A DNA stretch of 64,000 nt from the NCBI RefSeq assembly GCF_035917335.1, contig NZ_CP109067.1, forward strand, positions 3,533,001 through 3,597,000, written 5' to 3'. The translations under genes and the position numbers were made by a program. Each line of letters begins with the position of its first letter. The first letter of the stretch is position 1. The notes under the pieces were generated by a model that did not search any database, had not been told where the DNA came from, and worked only from the letters and a program-made list of their open reading frames with translations. Shown piece after piece: positions 31,686-40,900 of this stretch. Source of the stretch: Micromonospora sp. NBC_01813. GTDB lineage: Bacteria; Actinomycetota; Actinomycetes; Mycobacteriales; Micromonosporaceae.

Positions 31686-32708
31686 CTACGCCCTGTCGGC
31701 CCCGGAATGGTTCTTCTCGATCCACAAATCGATCCGGGCCCACCAGTCGTAGAGCCATTCGATGCGTTCCTCCCGGCCAACCGGGATCTCCTCGGGTGGC
31801 ACCGACCAGAATCGCATCACGATCCGCTTGTCCATCGGCAACTCCCGCCACACGTCGGCGACGGTCAGCATCCGGTCCAGGCCGGTGTGCGCGGCGAAGA
31901 TGACCCCGGCGTCCGGTGCGGCGTCGAGCGCCGCGAGCAGCCCGCCGGGGCGGGGCGCCAGCACGTGCCGCATCGACTCGGCTCGGGCCGCCATGCCGTG
32001 CAGTCCCAGCGCGTGCAGCCGGTCGATGGCGCGGCTGCGCCGACCGGGGGTGAAGTTGCCGCCCTCCGGGAAGATGACGAACGCGTCGTTGGCGTCCAGC
32101 CCGGTCGCCAGGTGCGCGATCTGCGTCTCGACCGGCTCGGCGCGCTTGTCACCCGGCGCGATGAACCGGTTGGGCAGCCGGTTGAGCAGCACGTCGATCG
32201 CCGGATCCCATTGCAGGGTCTCCTTGAGCACGATGCGCGGCTCCCGGTCGAACCAGTTGACCAGGCCGTGGATCAGGATGAACGAGTCACCCGGGCCGGC
32301 GTGCCGGCAGACCACCAGCTCGGGGCGGCCCGGCAGCGCGGTGTCCGGGTCGGTGCCGACGACGTCGATGCTCAGCCGCAGCGCCCAGCGGGCGTGCCAG
32401 AAGAAGAACGTCAGGAACCAGCCGGTCAGTACGTAGTGGGCACGCTGGAACGCCGGGCTGCGGATCTTCCATCCGCAGCCCGAGGCCAACCACAGTCCGA
32501 ACAGGGCGGTCAACGCCACCGCGTCCCAGACCAGGTAGACGGCGGCGATCCAGAACAGCCGCAGCACCCGCAGCCGACCCGGCACCAGCAGCGACGCGCC
32601 GGCGGCCACGAAGATCCACACCGGCAGGGTGGTCACCATCGCCAGGGCGAGCAGCAGTACCGCCGGGGCGAGCAGGGTACGGCGTACCCATCGGGGTGGC
32701 AGCGGCAT
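31686..32708 (-). CDS. PlsC-like acyltransferase (membrane protein)
   Basis: This 340-aa protein has two or three N-terminal membrane segments (about residues 10-60 and 90-110). A glycerophosphate acyltransferase domain follows with the catalytic HAGPGDSF (HxxxxD motif) and FPEGGNFTPGRR (the FPEG substrate motif). It probably acylates a lysophospholipid. The ATG overlaps the patatin stop by one base (TGATG), so a lipase and an acyltransferase are co-translated. This suggests a deacylation/reacylation remodelling pair. Confidence 0.88.
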   Translation of the reverse strand: MPLPPRWVRRTLLAPAVLLLALAMVTTLPVWIFVAAGASLLVPGRLRVLRLFWIAAVYLVWDAVALTALFGLWLASGCGWKIRSPAFQRAHYVLTGWFLTFFFWHARWALRLSIDVVGTDPDTALPGRPELVVCRHAGPGDSFILIHGLVNWFDREPRIVLKETLQWDPAIDVLLNRLPNRFIAPGDKRAEPVETQIAHLATGLDANDAFVIFPEGGNFTPGRRSRAIDRLHALGLHGMAARAESMRHVLAPRPGGLLAALDAAPDAGVIFAAHTGLDRMLTVADVWRELPMDKRIVMRFWSVPPEEIPVGREERIEWLYDWWARIDLWIEKNHSGADRA

Positions 32709-33544
32709 CAGCAGCCGGCCACGTTCGTCTTCAGGTAGCGCCGCGACGCCGTGTAGGCGCGGCTGATCCGGCGGCCGATGGCGGTCATGTCCCGGTACGC
32801 CCAGGGCGTGTCATCGCGTGGCTCTCCCCCACCGGTCGGCAGCACGTGCACCTCCACATCCTGACCGAGCGACGCCAGCTCCCTGGCGAACCGGTGCCGG
32901 CGGGCGATCTCGAACGCGACCTGAGCCACCTCCCAGGGGCGGCGCGGTGGGCTCAACGGCCGCTCGATCCGGCCGACCTGGAGCACGAAGATGCGGGTGG
33001 CGCCCTGCTCCACGGCCTTGCCGATCGGGATCGAGTTGACGATGCCGCCGTCGATGAAGTGCTCCCCGCCGATCTCGCTCGGTGGCAGCAGGCCGGGCAC
33101 CGCCGCCGACGCGAGCACCGCCGGCACCAGCGGTCCGGTGTCGAACCAGTGCTCGGCGGCGCGCTCGATGCTGGCGGCGCAGCAGTGGAACGGCACCGCC
33201 AGGTCGGCGAACGTGGTGACGTCGCCGAGTTCGCGTTCCAGCAGCCGACGCAGCGGCCGGGGCGAGTGCAGATGGGTACGGGCGGCGAACCGGCGCAGTT
33301 GGCGGGCCATCGAGTCGCCGTACACCTCGCTGGCTTCCGGGGAGGCCCACAGCCGGACCAGCCGCAGGGTGACCGCCTCGGTGGGGTCGGCGGCGACCAG
33401 CACCCCGTTGACGGCGCCGATCGAGGTGCCGACGACGACGTCGGGCTTGATTCCGGAGCGAAACAGGGCGCGGAGCATGCCGACTTCGACCGCGCCGAGC
33501 ACGCCGCCGCCACCGAGTACGAACGCCACCGGGCCGTTGACCAT
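32708..33544 (-). CDS. Patatin-like phospholipase
   Basis: This 278-aa protein has the patatin features: oxyanion-hole GGGGVLGAVEVG near residue 10, nucleophile motif GTSIG (about residue 40) and the catalytic Asp in DGGIVN. It should cleave phospholipid or neutral-lipid acyl chains, in the RssA/ExoU-like group. The ATG at 33542-33544 starts the typical MVNGPVAFVLGGGG. Upstream lies a very A/T-rich stretch (33600-33660). It is the first gene of the operon with the acyltransferase, CutA and the SCO7613-type protein. Confidence 0.9.
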   Translation of the reverse strand: MVNGPVAFVLGGGGVLGAVEVGMLRALFRSGIKPDVVVGTSIGAVNGVLVAADPTEAVTLRLVRLWASPEASEVYGDSMARQLRRFAARTHLHSPRPLRRLLERELGDVTTFADLAVPFHCCAASIERAAEHWFDTGPLVPAVLASAAVPGLLPPSEIGGEHFIDGGIVNSIPIGKAVEQGATRIFVLQVGRIERPLSPPRRPWEVAQVAFEIARRHRFARELASLGQDVEVHVLPTGGGEPRDDTPWAYRDMTAIGRRISRAYTASRRYLKTNVAGC

Positions 33545-33724
33545 GGTTTCATCCTGGCACGGGCACCGGAAGCACCGCGATCAGCCGGGATCGCCGGCCG
33601 TCTGACCATAAGCAAGATATGTCAGATTAAATGATAAATGTTCACCTGTTTAACGTGCCGTTGACAGGACGTGCCAATTCACGGAGCCTGATACGACCTC
33701 CACCCTCAGGTAGGTGCGACAACG

Positions 33725-35317
33725 ATGTCATCACTGCACGCGGGCGAACTGCTCGCCCGCAGGTACCGCCTCATCGACCGGATCGGTGCGGGCGGTATGT
33801 CCGTCATCTGGCGTGCCCGTGACGAGGTCCTCGACCGGGTCGTCGCGGTCAAGGTGCTCGCCGCGTCGCTGGCCGCCGACGCCCGGTTCCGGGGCATGGT
33901 GCGGGAGGAGGCCCGCTCCGCCGCCCAGCTGATCCACCCGCACGTGACCGCCGTACACGACTACGGCGAGGCGGTCGCCCCGGACGGCACCGTCACCGCG
34001 TTCGTCGTGATGGAGCTGCTCTCCGGTGAGGAGCTCGACGCCCGGCTGACCGCCGGGCCGCTGCCCTGGCCGGCGGCGGTGGAGATCTGCGCCCAGGTCG
34101 CCGAGGCGCTCGCCGCCGCACACCGGCTGGGCATCGTGCACCGCGACGTCACCACGGCGAACATCATGATGACCCCGACCGGCGCGAAGGTCCTCGACTT
34201 CGGCATCGCCACCCAGGTCGGCGCGCCGGACGAGGACGAGGAAGGCGAGACGTTCGGCACCCCCGCGTACGTGGCGCCGGAGCGTCTCGACGGACGCCCC
34301 GCGCAGCCCGCCACCGACGTCTACTCCCTCGGGGTGCTGCTCTACGAGACGCTCACCGGCCGGGTGCCCTACCCCGCCGACACCTGGGAGGACCTCAACC
34401 GGGCACTCAGCGAGGAGATCCCGCCGCTGGAGGTTCTCGGACTGCCCTCGCCGGTCGCGCAGATCTGCCTGCGCTGCCTGTCCCGCGATCCGCTGAGCCG
34501 GCCCACCGCCCATCAGGCAGCGGCGGCGCTGCGCGACCAGTTGCTGCCCGCCGACCCGCAGGCCGCGACGATGCTGGCGCCGACGATGACCCTGCCGACG
34601 ATGCCGCGATCCGCCAGCTCCAACGCCAACGCCGGACCGGTCGGCACAGCTGCGCCGACTGGTCCGGTCACCGCGCAGCCGGTCACCGCGACGCCGGTCA
34701 CCGCGACGCCGGCCACCGCGCCCGAACCGGCGGCTGCCGACTCACCCGCCGACCGGCGTCGCGGCACCGGCCGGCTCTCCACGCTGCTCGTCGCGTTGCT
34801 TGTCGCCGGGGTCGTCGGCGTCGTCGCACTCGCCCTGGTGCACGCCGGTGAACTGCTGCGACGCCCGGATGCCGACAGCACGCTCCCGGCCGCGCAACCC
34901 CACCCGCCCACCGGATCACCGGTCCCACCCAGCCCGGCGCGCGAGAGCGCCCCGCCAGCATCGGTCGAACCGTCCACCGACTCGACCAGCCCGGCTCCAC
35001 CCCCCGGCGACGCCGATCCGGCCCCGGCCACCGCACCGCCCGTCGTACCGACCATCAACGAGGCGATCACCCAGCTCGGTCAGGTCATCGACGTCGGGCT
35101 GGCCGAGGGCGCGATCCGCCGCGACGCCGGGCTCGACCTGCAGAATCTGATCCGCAACCTGCGGGTGGCGCTGGCCAGCGGTACGGCCGACATCGATCGG
35201 GAGGTCGAACAGCTGCGGTCGAAGGTGGCGATCCGCGCCACCGAGGGCGCGATCACCTTCGCGTACGCCGACGAGATCGACTCCGCACTCGACCAGTTGG
35301 CCGGAGCGGCCACCTGA
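33725..35317 (+). CDS. Transmembrane Ser/Thr protein kinase
   Basis: This 530-aa kinase has the Gly loop (GAGGMSVIW, about 21-29), the ATP lysine K43 in VAVKVL, the catalytic loop HRDVTTANIM with Asp141 (where the usual Lys of HRDxK is Thr143), DFG (158-160), APE, and a C-lobe to about 275. A Thr/Pro/Ala-rich juxtamembrane linker follows, then one membrane segment (352-372) and an extracytoplasmic Pro-rich region ending in a helical domain (about 455-530). PknB-type kinases in actinomycetes often have Thr in this position, so it is likely active. ATG 33725 fits the family start. Confidence 0.93.
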   Translation: MSSLHAGELLARRYRLIDRIGAGGMSVIWRARDEVLDRVVAVKVLAASLAADARFRGMVREEARSAAQLIHPHVTAVHDYGEAVAPDGTVTAFVVMELLSGEELDARLTAGPLPWPAAVEICAQVAEALAAAHRLGIVHRDVTTANIMMTPTGAKVLDFGIATQVGAPDEDEEGETFGTPAYVAPERLDGRPAQPATDVYSLGVLLYETLTGRVPYPADTWEDLNRALSEEIPPLEVLGLPSPVAQICLRCLSRDPLSRPTAHQAAAALRDQLLPADPQAATMLAPTMTLPTMPRSASSNANAGPVGTAAPTGPVTAQPVTATPVTATPATAPEPAAADSPADRRRGTGRLSTLLVALLVAGVVGVVALALVHAGELLRRPDADSTLPAAQPHPPTGSPVPPSPARESAPPASVEPSTDSTSPAPPPGDADPAPATAPPVVPTINEAITQLGQVIDVGLAEGAIRRDAGLDLQNLIRNLRVALASGTADIDREVEQLRSKVAIRATEGAITFAYADEIDSALDQLAGAAT

Positions 35318-35330
35318 CGGAGCAACCGGG

Positions 35331-36668
35331 TCAGCCCAGCCGAATCCGCGCCCCGGCCCGGTCGAACAGCAGCAGCCGGTCCAGGTCGACCGCGACCGTC
35401 ATCGACTCCCCCGGCACCGGCAACGCCGGGGCCGGCACCCGCACCACCACATCGGCCTCGGTCCCGGGGTCCGGCTCCTGCGGATCAGGCTCGTAAACCG
35501 GGTAGAAGCCGTACGGGGTCCGCGCCGTCGCCGGCGGATCGGGGCGACGCTGCTGCGGGACGATCCGGGCGATCGTGTCCCGCAGGTGGCGCCCGGCCGG
35601 CAGATCCTCGGCGAGCAACTCGGCCAGGTGCACATCCGGGTCGGGCAGATCCAGCTGGGACTCGGCCGGTGCGGCGGGCATCGCACCGGTGTCCAGGCGT
35701 ACCAGCGCTTCGTGGCCGAGGTTCTCGACGGTGCGTACCGTGCCGCGCAGGGTGCCCGCCGCCGGAGCCACTGCCGGACCGTCCGCCACCACCGGCCGTA
35801 AGGCGTCCGCCCGCAACGCCACGATCACCCGCTCGGTGTGGTGGCCGGCGAGCCCGGCCAGCCGCGGATCGTCGACCGGCAGGTCCAACGTCTGTCCACC
35901 CAGGTCGACAACGATCCGGTCCGGCTCGGCGTAGACCGCCCCCTGCAGCAGGCTGGTCCGTGGGTTGCCGAGGAAGGCGGCGACGAAGAGATTCGCCGGG
36001 TCGCCGTACACCTCGGCGGGCGGACCGATCTGCTGCAGGCGGCCCCGCCGTAGCACCGCGAGCCGATCCGCCATGCTCAACGCCTCGGCCTGGTCGTGCG
36101 TCACGTAAACGGTGGTGACGCCGTGCCGGCGGGCCAGCCCGGTGACGTCGGCCCGCAGCTCCGCCCGCAGCCGAGCATCCAGATTGGCCAACGGCTCGTC
36201 GAGCAGGAACGCCTTCGGCTCCCGGACGATCGCCCGGGCCATCGCGACCCGCTGCCGTTGCCCACCGGACAGCACCGTGGGCAGCCGGTGCAGATGCTCG
36301 ACGACGCCCAACTCGGCGGCCACCTGACGAATCCGCGCCTCGACCGCCGCGCCCTGCCCCAGCCGCAACGGGAAGGCGATGTTCTGCGCGACCGTCAGGT
36401 GCGGGTACAACGCGTAGTCCTGGAAGACCATGGCGACCTGGCGACGCTGCGCCGACAGGCTGTCGACGATCTCCCCGTCGATGAGCACATGGCCGGAGGT
36501 CGGTGTCTCCAACCCCGCCACCAGCCGCAGGATCGTCGACTTGCCGCACCCGGTCGGGCCGAGCAGCACCAGAAACTGGCCGGGTTCGACCGCGAAGCTG
36601 ACATCGTCCACGGCCACGGTGCCGTCATCGAAGACCTTCGTCAACCGATCGGTGGAGATGGCGACCAC
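35331..36668 (-). CDS. MalK/UgpC-type ABC transporter ATPase
   Basis: This 445-aa ATPase has Walker A GPTGCGKST (37-45), Q-loop, signature LSGGQ (133-137), Walker B LLDEP (155-159) and the switch His191. The extended C-terminal half holds a TOBE/OB-type regulatory region, as in MalK/MsiK ATPases that serve several sugar importers. GTG 36668 is preceded by GGAGGTGATC. No permease or binding protein is near, so it may be a shared (MsiK-like) ATPase. The last about 120 residues are acidic and Pro-rich and longer than in MalK. It is convergent with the kinase gene. Confidence 0.9.
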   Translation of the reverse strand: MVAISTDRLTKVFDDGTVAVDDVSFAVEPGQFLVLLGPTGCGKSTILRLVAGLETPTSGHVLIDGEIVDSLSAQRRQVAMVFQDYALYPHLTVAQNIAFPLRLGQGAAVEARIRQVAAELGVVEHLHRLPTVLSGGQRQRVAMARAIVREPKAFLLDEPLANLDARLRAELRADVTGLARRHGVTTVYVTHDQAEALSMADRLAVLRRGRLQQIGPPAEVYGDPANLFVAAFLGNPRTSLLQGAVYAEPDRIVVDLGGQTLDLPVDDPRLAGLAGHHTERVIVALRADALRPVVADGPAVAPAAGTLRGTVRTVENLGHEALVRLDTGAMPAAPAESQLDLPDPDVHLAELLAEDLPAGRHLRDTIARIVPQQRRPDPPATARTPYGFYPVYEPDPQEPDPGTEADVVVRVPAPALPVPGESMTVAVDLDRLLLFDRAGARIRLG

Positions 36669-36780
36669 GCGATCACCTCCTGCCCCTATCGTCGGGGCAG
36701 ACCGGCATCGGCGCCAGTCCCTATCTACGGACGGCCGGTCACCGCCGGTGAGCGGTCGACAAGCGCCGCTCCTCGGGATG

Positions 36781-37605
36781 TCACAGGCTGCCGCCGATCG
36801 CTCCGCCCTCGGCCGGCGGTGGGTGGGTGACGCTGCGGTCGAGCCACCCGTCGCCGTCGTCGTCGTGGTGGACCTGCTCGAAGAAGCCGTCACCATCGGT
36901 GTCGTACGCCGCCGACTCCACCAGTCCGTCGGCGTCGTCGTCGCGGCCCACGAAGTCGACTCGGCCGTCGCTGTCGTGGTCCACCAGGATGTCCACGCCG
37001 CCGTCCGCCCGCCCACGCACGACGTGCTGATCCCACTCGCCGTCGCCGTCGACGTCGACCCAGGTCTGGTAACCCTCCGGCACGGCCGGCTCGACCGGCG
37101 GCCCCGCCGGGCCGAAGCCGGCGGCGGGTTCCGACGGTGGTGCCGCCGCGTCACCCGGCTGCAGCAGGTCACCGATCTGCGCACCGTACCCGCCGAGGAC
37201 GCCCCCGCCCGAGCCCGGATCGACCGGTATCGCACCGGCCGGGCCGAACCCACTGGAACCAGGGTCAGCCGGGCCGAACCCGCTCGAACCAGCGTCGGCC
37301 GGGCCGAACCCGCTGACCGCACCCTCGCCGCCACCGAACCCGCTGACCGCACCGAAGTCGCCGAGCCCGTCCAACATGCCGCCGAGCGGGCTGAACAGCC
37401 CGAACCCGCTGGACTGGTTGGCACGCGTCTCCACCGCTGCCGTACCGCCGGCATCCTCGTCGCCGCCCAGCTGGGTGCCCAGCAGCGCCACCTCGTCGGC
37501 GGTCAGCTGATAGCCGGCGAGCGCCGCCCCACGGTCAGCGGCGAGCGCTGACGCGAACGCCGGATCGGTCAGCAGGCGTTCGAGAACCGTGTCGAAGTCA
37601 CTCAA
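36781..37605 (-). CDS. Leader-like N-terminus + SGFG repeats + DxDxDG calcium-type repeats
   Basis: This 274-aa protein has three parts. Residues 1-44 form an amphipathic helical stretch (FDTVLERLLTDPAFASALA, AALAGYQLTADEVALL) that resembles Franean1_4349/NHLP-type leader peptides. Residues about 65-165 are Gly/Pro-rich with repeated SGFGPAD units. Residues about 180-262 hold at least five calcium-type repeats (DVDGDGEWD, DHDSDGRVD, DDDADGLVE, DTDGDGFFE, DDDGDGWLD). There is no signal peptide or cysteine. TTG 37605 is chosen from GGGAGAG upstream and from the leader-like helix. It follows the Cys-rich protein (98-bp gap) and the M50 protein. A substrate of that protease is a plausible role; function is unknown. 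Confidence 0.72.
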   Translation of the reverse strand: MSDFDTVLERLLTDPAFASALAADRGAALAGYQLTADEVALLGTQLGGDEDAGGTAAVETRANQSSGFGLFSPLGGMLDGLGDFGAVSGFGGGEGAVSGFGPADAGSSGFGPADPGSSGFGPAGAIPVDPGSGGGVLGGYGAQIGDLLQPGDAAAPPSEPAAGFGPAGPPVEPAVPEGYQTWVDVDGDGEWDQHVVRGRADGGVDILVDHDSDGRVDFVGRDDDADGLVESAAYDTDGDGFFEQVHHDDDGDGWLDRSVTHPPPAEGGAIGGSL

Positions 37606-37703
37606 CGCCGCTCTCCCTCGTCGATGTCGACCCAGGGTAGCCCGGCCGGCCGACCAGCCCAACCGGCCAGGACGGCGCCGTACCGGCCGCGCGGCCGCCG
37701 CCG

Positions 37704-37919
37704 TCAGTCCAGCTCCGGCATGGGTACGGGCTGCGGCCTCGGTCGGCAGGTGCCGCACTGCAGGGCGTCCTCGACCACCAGGCCCTCGGCCCGCCCGCGC
37801 CGCTCGGAGCGGTGCACCTCCAACAGGTACGGGCCGAACCGGGCATGGTCCTCACACAAGCCCCGGCCACAGAATCGGCAGCCACCCCGCGCCGACTTCG
37901 GGCAGAACCAACAAAGCAC
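37704..37919 (-). CDS. Small Cys-rich (zinc-finger-like) protein, 71 aa
   Basis: The protein has seven cysteines and one His: CWFCPKSARGGCRFCGRGLCEDH at the N-terminus and CGTC further on. The pattern C-x2-C-x7-C-x2-C-x4-C-x2-H resembles a zinc-binding treble-clef or B-box-like fold. GTG 37919 has GGAG 8-11 nt upstream. It begins 13 bp after the M50 protein's stop, so they are co-transcribed. I do not recognise the family. It may be a metal-binding partner or chaperone of the locus. Confidence 0.72.
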   Translation of the reverse strand: MLCWFCPKSARGGCRFCGRGLCEDHARFGPYLLEVHRSERRGRAEGLVVEDALQCGTCRPRPQPVPMPELD

Positions 37920-37932
37920 CTTGAATCTCCAC

Positions 37933-40900
37933 TCAGCTGACGTTCGTCGCGGGGCCAGTGGCCTGGCAGCCGGCTACCTGGACGGTTGATTGCAGCGGGG
38001 CGCTGGTGCGCCCATTGCGGTCGGTGGCCACCGCCCGGACCGTGAGGGACCCGCCCTCGTTCGGTTTGGAGTCGTACCGCACCGGCCCGACCGCGCCGTA
38101 GAAGGTATCCCCGTCCAGACTCATCTGGGTGCTTCCCTCGGCGTAGTCGCTCCACGACAGCAGGATCGAAACTCCCTCGGTGTCGCCCTGCACGGTCACG
38201 GCGGCCGACGCGACGGTCGAGTTCGGGCCGCCGCAGGGATTGCCGTTGACGTCCTGTCCGATCTCGCCGCGCGGCTGCTCCGCCCAGAAGATCACCAGGA
38301 GTGGTGGCGGCGGTGAGGTGGTAGGCGGCGGTTCGCTCGTCGGCGGAGCCGTGGTCGGTGGCGGCTCACTCGTCGGTGGTGGGCTGGTCGGCGGGTCAGG
38401 GCTCACCGGTGGTGCCGTCGGGCCGGGGGTGGGGCTCGGCGCCGGCGGGGTGGGGAGCAGACCGGGCACCGGCAGCTGGCTGACGCTCGGGCTGGGCAGC
38501 GGCGTCGGCACCGGCTGCCGGGTGGCCGACAGGTCCGGCGACGGGCTCTGTACCGTCGGCGACTCCGGCAGGGTCTCCTCCGGCACCGGAGCGCTCGGCG
38601 TGCCGCCGGGCGGCGTCACCGCGTACCCGTCGCCGCAGCCGAGCTGCTCCCCGGTCGCCCGCTGAGTCACCCCGTTGCGGCGTACCTCGCCGGTCGACAC
38701 CCGGACCGACCCGGAGTTGACCGCGAACCAGGCCTCCCCCCGGTTGGCCAGCACCGCGCTGCCGCTGCCGACCGTCAACGCCAGTGGTCGGAACGCGCCG
38801 GAGGTGCTGGCCGTGTCGGCGAGGATCCGACCCCGGTCCAGGACCAGTTCACCGCTGGGTGCGACCGGACGGGTACCGCTGCTCCAGAGCGCTCCGATCT
38901 GGGCCTGCGAACCGGCGCACAGGACGCTCGCCGCCCCGCCCCGGAACACCAGCTCGCCGGTGGAGCGGTCGCGTACCTCGATCCGATCCCCGTCGGCGAC
39001 GTAGGCGGCCGCGCCGTCGCGCAGCAGGACCGTCCGGCCCTCGGCGGTGTGCACCTCGACGGTGCCGCGCTCGGCGCGCAGCAACGCCCGGTCGGCGGGC
39101 ATCTCCGCCCACGCCGGTCCGGGCATCAGATTGCCACCGGTGATCAGCAGGGCGAACAGCAAGAGCAGCAGCACCAGCCACCAGAGTCGACGTTCGAACC
39201 GACTATCGACCTGATCGTCGACGCCCAGCGGCGGCGGGCCGGGCGGGGCGGCCAGCGGCGGGTAGTCGGCCGGCGGATGTGCCCCGCTCGCCGGGGGGCC
39301 GCCCCGGACGGCGGCCGCGTCGTCGGCGACCACCTGCGAAGGGGCCGCACCGAGCAGCATCGGCAGCCCGGCGACCGCCGGCAACTGCCACAGTCGGACC
39401 GGCGTACGGGTGGTGGCGACCACATCCGGTGGCTCGGCGCCGACCGGCCCGATCATCGTGCCGCGCCGCAGCTCGGTGCCGTCCATCAGGGCGATGACCC
39501 CCGATTCGAGCACCACCGCGTCGTACGGGCCGGACAGCCGGACCGGCGACCCCGGCGGTAGCGACACCTGTCTGGCCCGGGACACCAGGCCGAGGCGGTC
39601 CTCCGGGGTGAGCCCGGACAGCGCCGGTGTCTCGGCGAGCAGCGACTCGGCCGCGATGCGGTCGGCCGGCGGCGGGCCGGGCAGCGGCCCGACGACGGTG
39701 GCGACCGCCGCCGGCGGCAACGTGAGCAGGGTGGTGCCGGCGGTGTGCCAGGTGAGAGCGGCCGGGGTCCCGGTCAGCGCGCTGGCCAGCCCGACGAGCC
39801 CGCCGGGGCCGAGTCGCTGCCGTACGGTGCCGACCGGGTCGCCAGGGGCGCGGCCTTCCACCGCCCCGTCGACGACCACGAAGACGGCCGGTTGGGCGGC
39901 ACCGGCGGCGACGAGTTGCTCACCGGTGCGTGGGTGCACCCAGCGGGCCTGCGCGGCGAGCCGGTTGAGTGCGCTGGCCGGCAGGGTCCGCAGCGCGCTG
40001 GCGCGCAACGCGTCCAACCGGCGGGGCGTGTCCGAGGCGTGTCGTCGCTGCGCGAGCCGGGCCCGCAGTCGCCGCCAGCGCCGGGCCAGCCAGCCGAGGA
40101 CCAGGTACACCAGCGGTGCCGCCAGCCCGGCGACCACCGCCGCCAGCAGCAGCCGGGCCGGCCAGCCGGATCGCCACAGGCCCGTGACGAGCCCGGCCAC
40201 CCGGTCGGTCCAGATCCGCCAGAACAGGTTCACCGCGATGACCACCCAGAGCACGGCGAGCATGCCGTAGAGGGCGACCAGCCGACCTTCGCGGTCCAGC
40301 GCCGCCCAGCGCGGCCCGCGTCGCCGCAGCCGACCGGTGACGTACGCCAACCCGCGGGCCCGCAGGTTGGGGATCTCCAGCCAGTCCATCAGCAGGTAGT
40401 AGCCGTCGAGGGCGAGGAACGGGTTGAGGTTGAACAGCGCGTTGAGATACCAGGCGAAGGCGAGCTTGAACGTCCACGGCGCGGCGGCCGGGAAGAGCAG
40501 TCCGACGATGCCGGCGATGCCGGCGAGCACGAGTCCGGCGGCGGGTCCGGCGGCGGTGGTGATCAGCCGGGATCGACGACCGGCCATCCACACGTCGGTG
40601 GTGTCGACGAACACCGACGGGATGCCGAAGTAGACCAGGAAGCCGGCGGCCGGCACCCGGCGGCCGGCGTGCCTGGTGGCCAACGCATGACCGAGTTCGT
40701 GGCAGGCGAGGGCGACGACGTTGAGCCCGAGCAGCACCGCCGCGCCGGCGACGTACGACCCGTTGGTGAGGAAGACCGCCTGCTCGCCGCGCCACCACGT
40801 CCAGCAGAAGGCGGCGAAGCCGGCGAGCCCGACGACCGCCAGCAGGACCGCGGCGACGCGGGTGAACAGGAACCGGCCGCCGCCGCGGTAGAGGGCACCG

